From NCBI GenBank assembly GCA_000310025.1, contig FN648635.1:1-64000 (forward strand): a stretch of 64,000 nucleotides of DNA, given 5' to 3'. The notes under the pieces were generated by a model. That model was not told where the DNA came from. It worked only from the letters and a program-made list of their open reading frames with translations, and ran no database searches. This stretch comes from Ectocarpus siliculosus. Lineage: Eukaryota > Sar > Phaeophyceae > Ectocarpales > Ectocarpaceae. Below, in pieces: positions 54,460-64,000 of this stretch (its first letter is position 1; each line of letters opens with the position of its first letter). The translations under genes were made by a program, and so were the position numbers.

Positions 54460-54718
54460 CTAGTCCCTTTCCTTGTCCGCCTTTTCCTCGGCACGCCTAG
54501 CGGCCTCAGCCGCCTCCCGCTTATCCCTGTCCTCCCGTTCCTCCCGTCGCTCATCAGCACGCATATCTCTCTCGTGCTTGCGATTCAGCTGCCTTTCATC
54601 GCGCTCCCACTGGTATCGGTCCTCCGCCTTCTTCTCGCTCCTGATTGCCGCAGCGTCTTCCCTGGTCGCCCTCCGAACCTCATTTTGCTCGGCATTGTGG
54701 ATCGAGCGCTCGATCATC
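54460..54718 (-). CDS. Myb/SANT-like partner gene, exon 4 (coiled-coil C-terminus)
   Basis: Acceptor AAAATCTAG, first base completes an AGG codon. 86 codons ending TAG at 54,460: RMIERSIHNAEQNEVRRATR, then alternating charged sequence RDKREAAEAARRAEEKADKE, a strong coiled coil. Such tails are common in Harbinger Myb-like proteins and probably mediate dimerisation or contact with the transposase. Confidence 0.8.
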
Positions 54719-55004
54719 CTAGATTTTGGACACAACAAGAAAGACAACAAGCCACCTTTTGAATGCATGCTCGTGCAGACGATATTGACAATACTACAGG
54801 ACATGGGGAATTGTAGGCAAGCAAGAACTAACTACAATGAGGTTGGGTAGGCCTTGCCTACTGATACAGGTGAGGTTGGGTATACCTTCACTTGCAAGAG
54901 ACACCACGCATGGAACGCACTCCATGACACACAAACCTGGAACCAACAATCGTCTCGACACGTTTTGTGAAGCAACCCAAAGAGTATAAAATCAGTACGC
55001 TCAC

Positions 55005-56008
55005 CTGTTCATGTCCGTCTCCTCCTTCTTGCTGGTGTTGGTGCGGATTTTCCGACCGCTCTTGCCCTTACGTTTGGCTTGCTTATCGGGAGGTGCATCG
55101 TCGTAGCCGGAATCACCGTCGTCGTCAGCGCCGCCGCCGCCACCGGCGAAGTCCAACGGCGTGTCGCTGCCATCGAATACCAGTCGAGACGCCAGAGCCC
55201 TCGTCAGCCCATCAAAGATCTTGTCCGACGGCCCTTCCAGAACCAGCCACCCAAGGCGGTACCTCTCGGCATAGGGAAGGACGCTAAACGAGCCATAGTC
55301 TTGATTGTAGTGGGCAAAAAGTGCGTGCGTGATATTTCCGTACCTGTCTAGTCCAGGAGCTTTTGACGTATCTACGGAGTCCATGCCGTCGGCGTCTTCG
55401 TCAGCTGCAACGATATCTCTCACATATGCATCCACCGACTTCCCATCCCTTAGTCCCATGAAGTAGTCCGCAATCACATCCTCCATCATCCTCGTTGCGA
55501 CATCATGTGGGATTTGGTCAGGCCTAAATCCGGCGTTGAGGAAAAGGTCTGCCTGCTCACGCATAACGCCAACTTTCGACGCAAGTCTCTCAATCGTCGG
55601 TGCGCGTAGCAGGGCGGCAAGGGTGCTCCCAAGCGGGGGGGTAAGTGTGACCCCACCCGCGGTAGCTGGGCTGGATCGGCCGCTACCGCTACCGCTAGGG
55701 TTACCACTACCACTACCGAAACCGGCCACACCGCCGATGTTAGCGGGGCTCGATCGGCCGCTCCCACTACCAGACGGCGTGAAACCAGGCATGCGTCGCC
55801 TGTTGTCAATGACACCACTCATCCGGCGCTCGTCGCTGGCGTGAGCTTCTCCGAAGGTCGTCGCCGCTGCTCCCGGTCCACACCGGCTGTTGCCCATGTC
55901 AATGGCTGATAGCCCAAGCAAGTTCTGACCCGCCTTCCTCGCCTTTTTCTGTCGACTGTCTGCCCTCTCCCCCGCCCTGGAGTCTACCGCGGATTGCACC
56001 AGCTTCTC
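55005..56008 (-). CDS. Myb/SANT-like partner gene, exon 3
   Basis: Acceptor TTTTTCGTAG, donor GTGAGC, phase 0 to 2. Starts EKLVQSAVDSRAGERADSRQ; residues 60-120 are GSG/SP-rich with two copies of GSGSGRSSPA; a folded-looking part follows with AALLRAPTIERLASKVGVMR, FRPDQIPHDVATRMMEDVIA and YAERYRLGWLVLEGPSDKIF; the end is acidic then basic (KQAKRKGKSGRKIRTN), a nuclear localisation-like stretch. I recognise no named domain in the folded part. Confidence 0.75.
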
Positions 56009-56295
56009 CTACGAAAAAGGAGCAACATGACCCGACACAAAATGGTGGAAGCGCGGCAAGACCAGCAGCAAATGTCACGTCTCCCGTTACTCCACTTGGA
56101 CATTCCCGGGTTTGCATACAGACTTTGCTTGACTTCTTGCATGTTTTTCGCGAACGCATACAGCTGAACGAACTCGTCACATACAGGCAGCGGGCTACCC
56201 CGAATGATCGTTGTCAACTAAACACTGATATGAAGAATGTAGGTATATCACAGCAGGCAAACAAATCTCCGTTATCTACCCGATTAGCTTCTCAC

Positions 56296-56543
56296 CAGCT
56301 CGGCTTCGTCTCCCTCGAGGTCGTCGGCGGAGGTGTTCCCTGCTCCGGATGCTTTTGCCGCCTCCTCGTTTTTCTTCGTTTGAGCGCGAATATGCGAGTC
56401 GAAGCGCGACTTCAAATGCTTGACCGTCTTGATGCCGAACACTCTCACATACGGCTCCTTGTTCAAGTCCTCGACGACTAATGCCCACCTGTCTTCAACA
56501 CTGTCGGTCAGGCCAGCCACTCGCCAGGTATTGTGCTGGATAG
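56296..56543 (-). CDS. Myb/SANT-like partner gene, exon 2
   Basis: Acceptor GTCGCGGCAG, donor GTGAGA, phases fit both neighbours. Reads AIQHNTWRVAGLTDSVEDRW, ALVVEDLNKEPYVRVFGIKT, VKHLKSRFDSHIRAQTKKNE. With the end of exon 1 it makes a Myb/SANT-like fold: W in PKWSTRLD, RW in EDRWALVV and a third helix TVKHLKSRFDSH. This is expected to bind the element ends or bring the transposase into the nucleus. Confidence 0.8.
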
Positions 56544-57484
56544 CTGCCGCGACATAGAAATAGTGTTAACAAGCACGAAATATATGCGAAGTTGTCGGTG
56601 AAGAGCCCATGGGGTCGGAGTATTTTTCGGAAGAGATACCTAACACCTCTCCGAACAAGCCTACCCGGACGGATGCAAATGTGGTGAGTATAATAGCAGG
56701 CACACTTGGGCGCACCGTGGAATAGAAATTTGGATGTTGTTACGTTTTCGCCACACCTTCCTGTGCTACGGCAACCACTGCTGTACATACCTCCAGAGCT
56801 GCCCGCTCGTTATACTTCTGTACAGGAACAGCAGTCGGGTGGTAAGAGACACAATTCCTGTTCTAATCCCCCCATTCAAGCGAGAGCATCGGGTCCTCTG
56901 CTGTACAGCAGTAGAGACGCAGGCGTGAGGGAGCCTACCCATCTCGGCGCCGGCTGTTGCGGCGAAACAGGAAATTTGAAATTTGAAAAACGTAAGACAC
57001 CGATCGTCGAGCTGATGCGGTCTTCCTTGTTTCTGCTGGTGACCGCCAGCTGTTCTTCGCCACCGCGCTTTGCTTACTCAACGCATATTCTCTCCACATC
57101 ACCTTCAACTGCCGCCCTACACACAAAACCAAACGCGCCGCGGAACATCATCATCTCGTACAGATAGGCTGGTGTGGTACCCCTGCTGCAACCCAAAAGC
57201 ATGTATGTATGTATGTGCTCTGTGCTGTGTTATCCACCAACAACAGCTCGCCACCTCACCACAAGCCAAGTCTTCGGACCGAGTGCACGCACAGGTCCTA
57301 TTTACAAAACAACTGGACGCTATGCAGGAACTCTACCACAATAGGTGTCACCATGATGATGAGCGATCATGATGCATCGTGTTCGGTGGTAACGAATGCA
57401 TATGCGTGCCAGCTGTGCATGCATGGTCTAGTCTACAGCAGCAGTACAACATGTTCGCTTTGTCTGATGGTCGCACAAACTCAC

Positions 57485-57644
57485 CGTGTTTCATCAGCGT
57501 CAAGTCCAGCCGCGTGCTCCACTTCGGGGAGACTCTCTTCTTCTTCTTGCCCGCGGAAGCCGCACTAGATGGGTTGGCCACAGCTACCACCTCAGCGTCG
57601 GAGTCCTCCCCCTGCACCGGAGTCTCTTCTCCACCCAAGCTCAT
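57485..57644 (-). CDS. Myb/SANT-like partner gene, exon 1
   Basis: Starts at the first ATG (57,644) after a stop in the frame: MSLGGEETPVQGEDSDAEVV, a basic patch KKKKRVSPKWSTRLDLTLMK and the first helix of the Myb/SANT-like domain. It ends CACG/GTGAGT at phase 1, and exon 2 supplies CT to give alanine. The four exons give about 556 residues without an interruption. An upstream ATG at about 57,780 opens a frame that stops after 27 codons and is not used here. Confidence 0.8.
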
Positions 57645-58194
57645 CACCTTTTGCGCGTGCCCATCGCCTGCCGCCCTGAAGGACGCGCGCGAAGAGTCAC
57701 CTGCTTCCCTGGCGGGAAGCCTCTAGGGCCAAGACCTTGTCCGTGGGGGTGACGACCCTCGAGCTCTGACGGGAAGCCATGCTTGCTTGTGTGTGCTCTA
57801 TACAATCTGAAAGGTAATTTTCGATTTAGGAAAAAGCGGCGCCCGGCCTCTGTTTCTCTAAAGCTGAAAGCCCCCTTTCAGATTTAGGAGCTCGATGTTC
57901 CCCCGCTTTGAGGAACGTTCCAAGAAATGGAGCCTTCCACCTAAATCGAGAACTTCCACCTAAATCGAAAAGTGTCGAACCGTGTTCCGAAACTCCCCAA
58001 TGAGGCTCAAGTTTTTTAGAAAAAGAAGCAACGAGGGCTTAGAAACATACATAACTCAATCTCGGCCAAAACGTAAGAAACTTGATATTAGTGCGATATC
58101 CCCATGATACGAGAAGTCTTCGGTGCTCCCACCCCCTTCCCTAGCTGAACACAAGTGCACTGTTTGTGGTAAGGGGGCAGAGTGGTTGTTTTTG

Positions 58195-58825
58195 CCCCCC
58201 CCCCTGACCCACCCCCCCGGTGTTTACCATCGGGGTTGGGTTTTCGTCGCTTGGCAACGACGTTGCAAAACAAGCCCCCCGCTCGGTGTTTGCCATCGGG
58301 ATTGGGTTTTCGTCGCTTGGCAACGACGTTGTAAAACAAGCCAATTCACTTCGTGAACTCGGCAACTAGGTTTCCGTTTTTATTTTTTCGTCTTTTTTTT
58401 TTTTTGGCGGTAACCATAATGGTGGTCGAGTAGATCATGTTGTGCAGGGTCGAGAACCCTCACTCCGCGCAACGGGGGATGATCGCACCACGTTGTGTTA
58501 AAATGGTCAAGCTTCCTCGAGGCAGTTACACAGTGCTTACAACTGTCTCTGGAAGTAAAAGCACCAGAAAACAAATTAAGTCATACGTAGCTGTCATCCG
58601 TACGCAAGGAAGTAAGCACAAGGTGCCGAACACCCTTAGCAGGATGCAGCTCACCCTTCATGCGACTCGCCAAGTACCTCACGGTGCTTTGCGCTTGGTG
58701 ATGTGAGAGCCTGGTCCGGTGGGAACCCGGCGTGCTCCGTCCCGGTTTTGTAGGGATGCGAGGTCAATGGTCTAATGACTACGGCATGCACGACTATGAG
58801 TACACCCCCCCCCCCTCCCCCCCCG
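58195..58825 (+). repeat. Repeat R3, copy C
   Basis: Complete copy: two 60-base starter units, GTCGAGTAGATCATGTTGTG, GATGATCGCACCACGTTGTG, GTAAAAGCACCAGAAAACAA, CGTGCTCCGTCCCGGTTTTG, GGCATGCACGACTATGAGTA and a C-run. It is closest to copy B. No exon was found after it. Confidence 0.85.
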
Positions 58826-58984
58826 CTTACTCCTGCTGTTCCCTGTGCTGTACTATAGTACTGCCACACATCGCGGACAACCGCATGCTCTCCGCTGGTG
58901 TACGAGTTTGTTGGCACTCTCCACCATCTCTCTTGAGGGCTTGATGAAGAGGATTGTCTCAAAAGCAAGCCGACGAATGTCGTG

Positions 58985-59420
58985 GGCGTGCTAGTCCCAA
59001 GCCCCTTTTTGTTTTTCTTTCTTACGTCATGCCGGGCACACCTTCTTCACCAACGTCCCACTTAAAGAAAATAACGGAGAAACGCGTCAGGGGCGGGGCC
59101 CCGCAGTCTGCAACTGACGCAAACGGGAAGATAATGCAACCAGCTATGCATACCTGCAGTATATTTTGCCAACAAAGTCCACCCCGAAGAAGCCAACCCT
59201 AACTAACACCGACCCTAGCCACAAGTCGTCCTGCAGACGCATGAAAATCTAGCTGTTCGGCTGGAGGGTCTAAACCACATTGTAGCATGTCGCCCGAGGG
59301 CTCTCGAAAAGAATAGCCGCGACCGGCTCTGGGCTGAGAGAGAGGGCACTTCTCAGAACGCCCATACATGCGTACAGTAGGCGGCCCAATATCGCGGCAA
59401 CTTGAATAATAATAGTGACC
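58985..59420 (-). repeat. Repeat R2, full copy with the empty pogo site
   Basis: Reverse complement of 28,490-28,893 followed directly by the equivalent of 32,698-32,745. At 59,005-59,010 the sequence passes from CTTGGGAC-TA to GCACGCCCACGACATTCGTC (minus strand) with no transposon. Confidence 0.85.
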
Positions 59421-59564
59421 CATATTGTGGCATCAAAATCTCTTGTCACAATCTCAACATGTACATGAACCCGATATATCGAATAATAATGGCGCTGCCC
59501 TGAATAAATGATACAGAAGTGGCATGTTCTCCTCTTCCTGCCCCTACATGTCATTATACCGGAT

Positions 59565-61110
59565 CACTTACTGTAAGCACTTTTGCGGCGAGGGACTCGA
59601 TGCTGTCAACAATCTCCTCCCTGCCCGCTCGCCGATGATCTGTCCAGTACTACAGTGGCCGTTGCATTGCACTTATCCCAATGGTTTCGTCCTTATAATA
59701 TATGCATACGCACGATCACACCCGAATGCAGGAGATCACCCGAACGCGGACCGGTAGTTTACTCCCTCTCACGGCGGAACAAAAAACGTCCGGTCGAACT
59801 TGCATTTATTTGTCGTCACAACAAACGTCAACCCACTTTATGATTGACGTACGACGCAACATCATGATTGGCGTACTCTACTCTGCTTGCCGTTGGAGAT
59901 GTCCAACGCTACGCGAGGAAGGCGTTAACCGAGGAGGCGGAATCTGTACGGTCAGTTCACTGTGGTGACAACTGTAAAAAATAAAAAATGACCAGACAAG
60001 ACCAGACAAGAGGCTGTAACCACCACGGACGAAGTCTGTAACCCTGCCGTCCGTGTTAGATGCGCACCGCTACATGATGCGTGGGCGGGAGACCCCAAGA
60101 AACAAAGCATGAACACACGAAACAAACAGCAACATGGAAATACGAAAAATGAGCGAGGCCAAGACAGTGAGCCAGGCCCGACAGGTTTCGGAAAGAAGGC
60201 GAGAGAGAGCATAGAAAACGCACCCTCCTCGCCGCTTTGAATCCCCAGAAGCTGTCACATCGCACTGCACTAAGCATCATGGTCATGCCCATTCCCTGGC
60301 AGCACCCATCGTCTCCCATACAGCGGCCGGATGCACGGGTAGCCTCTTAAGTCTACTCAGTCAGCAAAATGAAAAACAATCGCGGTTGGCGTTGTCGTGG
60401 GGACCCCACCGGCGAAAGGTGAGAGAGGAGAGCGGAGAGAGGACAAGACATTCACTCTCTACAACACACCCACTCTCGTTCCTCTGACCACTGTGGCTCA
60501 AGATCAGCGTTTAAGACCCTGTCGGGTAAGGGGTGGGCTATGCGAAAGAAAATGTCAGGGACACAAAAAGTGAACTTCGGTGGATGGAGACCAATTTCTA
60601 GCGAGCTTGGGAATGTGCATCGATAGACATGAAACGATGCTGAGCAGAGAACGACAAATACCACTATCCTGACCAAACTCAGCAGTGTCACTAGCAGATG
60701 GACCATTATTCTTGGTGGAGACCACGACTTGATTATCGCGCGAAGCAGGTTGAGACGACCTGACGCGCACCCGGAAATAACAACAGTCTTCGACCGGCAG
60801 TCAGCGGAGAGAAAGAAGAGGACACTTCTCACAGCGCCCATCCGTGCGTATGCATTGTTGGTGGCGAGGGAGTCCACGCTGTCAACAATCTCGCTAATCG
60901 TGCTCGCTGATGATCCGGCTGGTATGCACGATCACACCCGAATAAAGAAGACCACCAGAACGCGGACCGGTAGCTTAGTCTCGCTCTTTCGGCAAGAACC
61001 AACCACCCCCGGACGAACTTGCATTTGTAGTCACAAGAACATCATGATCTATTGCTGATTGATTGACGTACTGTTTTGCTTGCCGTGGGGGATGCGCATC
61101 GCTACGGACA
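59565..61110 (-). repeat. Dispersed repeat family A, uninterrupted copy
   Basis: Reverse complement of the family A parts at 18,690-21,175 without the SINE and R4 inserts. Blocks: GTCCGGGGGTGGTTGGTTC, CCGGTCCGCGTTCTGGTGGT, GATCATCAGCGAGCACGATT, TTCGCCGGTGGGGTCCCCAC, TCGTGTGTTCATGCTTTG, ATCTAACACGGACGGCAGGG. Confidence 0.8.
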
Positions 61111-61123
61111 GCGAGGAAGCCGT

Positions 61124-61325
61124 TCACCCCTCGCACAGCTTCTTGCGCACACGATGAGTGTGCTGCCGTCAACCCTATCCCTCGAGCTCACACACAGCCA
61201 TACCCGATACATGCGAAGAAAACGTCAACCCCTCGCACAGCTTTTTGCGCACACGATGAGTGTGCTGCCGTCGACCCTATCCCTCCAGCTCACACAATCC
61301 ATACCCGATACATGCGAAGAAAAAC
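61124..61325. repeat. Tandem duplication, 2 x ~103 bp
   Basis: CCCTCGCACAGCTT.TTGCGC, ACACGATGAGTGTGCTGCCG, CCCTATCCCTC.AGCTCACAC and CATACCCGATACATGCGAAG occur twice in succession. Confidence 0.9.
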
Positions 61326-61369
61326 ATCCCCCGGCAAACTATTAATTGGTGGGTGGGCCAGCGCGGATG

Positions 61370-61620
61370 GAGGATGGAGGACCCCAGAAAACAAGGCATG
61401 AATACAGTAGGAATACATACGCATATGCATTGTAAACCCATGAAAGAGAGCCCGAGGCAACAGACTTATCCGAGGAGGCGGAGGAGAGCATAGAAAAAGA
61501 ACCCTCGCCACTCTGAACCCCCGGCAGCTCTCACATTGATACTGCCCAAACATTATGGCCACGCCCATTAGCTGGCAGCGCCCATCGCGTTACATGCACC
61601 AGCCGTACCCTCGATTATTC
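61370..61620 (-). repeat. Family A partial copy
   Basis: ACCCCAGAAAACAAGGCATGAA, GCATAGAAAAAGAACCCTC and GGCAGCGCCCATCG match the interior of family A (60,080-60,320). Confidence 0.55.
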
Positions 61621-62940
61621 AGACAGCAACAAACAAAACTACGTAATCTACGGACGGACTTTCTTTCTTCGTAGAATTCTTCTCTGTGTGGGAAAATGTT
61701 GTGGTGACAAAAAAACAAAAAGAACATGATCAATGACATGATGATTAGAAGAGACTAAGCATCACGGACAAACTACTTCAAACAAACGCCTGCCGTCCGC
61801 GTTAGATATGCACCGTTACAAGAAAAACTTTGACCGTTCTCGTTACCACTCCGTGTATACACACGATCAAAGAGATCGTGCTGCCATCGACCTTGGTGGG
61901 CGTTCTCTCCAAGCCCTTGTTGCAGATCACCTGTTCTCATCCACGGAACCCCTTCGTGTTTCCGTGATTTCGACATTATTTACTGCGGAATAGTTGTCGA
62001 CGATGTATAATTTGGATTGAAATGGGGCCTCTCGCCACGGCATGGGACCCACCCATACTTCCTGTTATTGAACTGTTATTTCTTGTCGTGAATCGACGAT
62101 CGCCCAAGTTCCCAATCATGTACTCAGCAAACATCCATGCTTGCGTGCGGCGGACCGTATGTGTTGTTAGTCTTTGTCTCGAGCTGCTGTCGTTGTTAAT
62201 GGGTGACAACACAGACAAAAACTCAAAAGATACGCGCAATGTCGGAGATATGCATCATGGCTGGATACCCGCAGTAGCATCACGAGTCACGCCATTCTCT
62301 CTGTAGTCGATTGCAGCAACAAAACAAGACGTTTCTGTCTGTGTGATGCATATTTATGTATGTGCAAATACATGCGTTCCACGCGTGTAGCCTAGGGATA
62401 ATAGGTTGAGAGTTTTGTCCTAGATACACAGCAGTGACAGAAGCCTGCGTGTAGAAGTCCAGCAGGGAGACTCTGAATGCTTCAGAGAGGTTGTCGGAAT
62501 ATTTGCGGTGGAATTTTGTTGGGTTGTCCCAAAAGACCCCGAGAGACCAGTACAGCGAGTAGATCTCTGAGGAACCCTGTGTTAGACGGTTGTTTGATTT
62601 TGTTTTTTGCTTTCGAGATGAGACACAAGCGCGCTCTCGCCCCCTTTGTGCTCACTCCACTTCAGCACTATCAAAACCCGACGCGGGAGTTAGTCAGTAA
62701 TCAAACATCATCCTTTGCTTCTTTGCTCCGAGGCACACATCAAGTTGCATAAGAACAACGAGCTCCCTCCATACTCCATAAGTAAGTTATTGTAGTAGTT
62801 GAAACCTCTCATTACTCATCCATGAAGAAGTCCTTTTATACACAAATACTTAAAAAAAATGTGGTGCAAAAACTATCCATGGACGAACCCAGCAGTCAGT
62901 GCCGATGTTGTTGTCTTCACAATTAATTTCAAAAAACCGT
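61620..62940. other. Stretch without recognised gene
   Basis: Short open frames only; no protein-like reading or repeat of known kind. Confidence 0.4.
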
Positions 62941-63135
62941 TCGTTCTGTTCTCTCTACCCAGTACCTTCTTGTACCTTCTTCGTCTGTTCGTACTATAAT
63001 ACTATGTATGATAGTCTGACACTTGACGCGGTCGATTCCCGCCGTGGTCAAGGCTTACTTACCCAAAAAAGTAATACGAAAATATAATGGACCCGAAGAA
63101 GGGTCCGCAATTCAACGACAGATTAGTCTAGGACC
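62940..63135 (+). repeat. Repeat pair with tRNA-like T-arm, copy 2
   Basis: Counterpart of 15,735-15,925: GACGCGGTCGATTCCCGC, AGGCTTACTTACCC and GGGTCCGCAA in order. Confidence 0.45.
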
Positions 63136-63189
63136 CTCCGCTCGCTTCACTACGCTGGATAATGAAGCAAAAAATGAGCAAACGAATAT

Positions 63190-64000
63190 TAGAGGCGACC
63201 TCACGTGCGCCCGAAAAAAACGTCAGTCTTCGACCGGCGCTTCTCACTACGCCCATCCATGCGAATGCACCTTTTGTGGCGAGGGACTCCATGCTTTTAA
63301 GAATCATCTCGTTGATTTTGTTTTCTCGTTTACGTACATGTAGTGCGCACATCACACCCGAATGAAATGGAGACCACACCCAGAACGCGCTCTTCCACAC
63401 GCTGGGAAAGAATCCGGGACAAAATGAGTGCGGGCCCCAGAAGATGCGCTTTCCACAGTAGGTTTCCTCTCCGAAACGAAAGAACCGGACGGGAGAGAGG
63501 GAAAAAAGAAAAGAGACGAGGCGTAGTACGCGTTCCCCGTCATAGACATTTCATAAGAGTCGTATTGTGGTAGTGGCAGGAACCTCTCTCTGCGATCAGG
63601 TCAGAAGACGACCAGTCCCCGGAGCTCTTCTGTTGCACCCACCCATGGACGCAGTAGTAGTAGCGCTTGTCCTGTAGTAGACAACTACTGCTGAAAATAT
63701 TGGAGACCACGAATGAATCATACCGACAGGTGGGTCGTGGGTGGGCGGGGGACCCTAAGAAACAGTCAGACTCAGCCATTTTACATCCTCACAGTTTTTT
63801 GCAAGGAAGAACGAAGGGCGATAACAAAAGAGAGACCGCCAGCGACAGGAAACAAATAAGAAGTAGAGGAGAGCAGAGCTAAGAAACAAGTGAAGAAACA
63901 AAACCTCCTTGTCTCTCTGACCCACTGGAAGTTTTCCATGTACCGCAGCAAACAGCAGGGGCAGCACCCACTACCTCACATGCAGTAGCCGAATACATTC
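63190..64000 (-). repeat. Family A partial copies to the window end
   Basis: 63,200-63,380 (GACCTCACGTGCGCCCG, CACTACGCCCATCCATGCG, GGCGAGGGACTCCATGC) and 63,730-63,960 (GGGGGACCCTAAGAAACA) match family A in reverse with more divergence. No gene seen. Confidence 0.5.

Larger units (their letters stand above)
50220..57995. mobile_element. Probable PIF/Harbinger element with transposase and Myb-like partner
   Basis: Two convergent genes, a Harbinger-type transposase (+) and a Myb/SANT-like protein (-), are the two-gene kit of PIF/Harbinger transposons. Candidate ends are short: GAGTTTCGGAA at 50,220-50,230 and its complement at 57,985-57,995, with CAGATTTAG-like motifs inside both ends. I could not confirm a 3-bp target duplication, so the borders are tentative. 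A 90-bp minisatellite lies between the genes. Confidence 0.5.

Noticed and set aside
53159-54463. Long repetitive open frames (up to 272 codons) in plus and minus frames
   Set aside because: Produced by a minisatellite whose unit is near a multiple of three; no start context, splice sites or domain.
1-64000. CRISPR-like arrays or prokaryotic operons
   Set aside because: Tandem repeats present are minisatellites without unique spacers, and all genes are intron-bearing.

Overview
The window is eukaryotic DNA: every gene I can assemble is split by GT-AG introns, there are tRNA-derived SINEs, and most bases belong to nested transposable elements. The best host-gene candidate is a multi-exon carbohydrate-sulfotransferase-like gene. 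With the repeat load and family mix, this fits a large stramenopile genome, most likely a brown alga. That placement is inference; there is no rRNA or marker gene here to prove it.

Layout. 1-7,300: the 5' part of a Ty3/Gypsy-type LTR retrotransposon on the minus strand, cut by the window edge, with protease/start of RT, zinc-knuckle Gag and two long low-complexity frames upstream of Gag. 7,300-9,580: two TIR-type repeats. 9,881-10,410: exon 1 of the sulfotransferase gene. 10,411-36,016: its first intron, 25.6 kb, filled with transposons: a giant foldback with a 409-bp perfect inverted repeat (11.5-14.9 kb), dispersed repeat family A with SINEs inside it (15-21 kb), a 3.6-kb element with 19-bp TIRs coding for a DUF6729-like protein (22.2-25.8 kb), a tandem pair of foldback elements (25.9-28.3 kb), and a 3.8-kb pogo/Tigger-like transposon (28.9-32.7 kb). 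36,017-39,702: sulfotransferase exons 2-6, with two copies of a C-tract-ended repeat (R3) in introns. 40-49 kb: sparse; a reverse-transcriptase fragment split by a TIR element with a perfect 10-bp target duplication, unit repeats and a LINE scrap. 50.2-58.0 kb: a probable PIF/Harbinger element with a damaged transposase on + and an intact four-exon Myb/SANT-like partner gene on -, and a 90-bp minisatellite between them. 58.2-64 kb: more copies of the same dispersed repeats, mostly inverted relative to those at 15-33 kb.

The repeats date each other. SINE copies lie inside family A; the pogo-like element lies inside repeat R2, whose empty site is still visible at 58,985-59,020; the DUF6729-like element and the foldback pair both lie inside another family A copy. 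Reading exons through these nests explains most of the window. Nothing prokaryotic, no CRISPR array and no rRNA operon was seen. All family names are from motif recognition by eye, without database searches.
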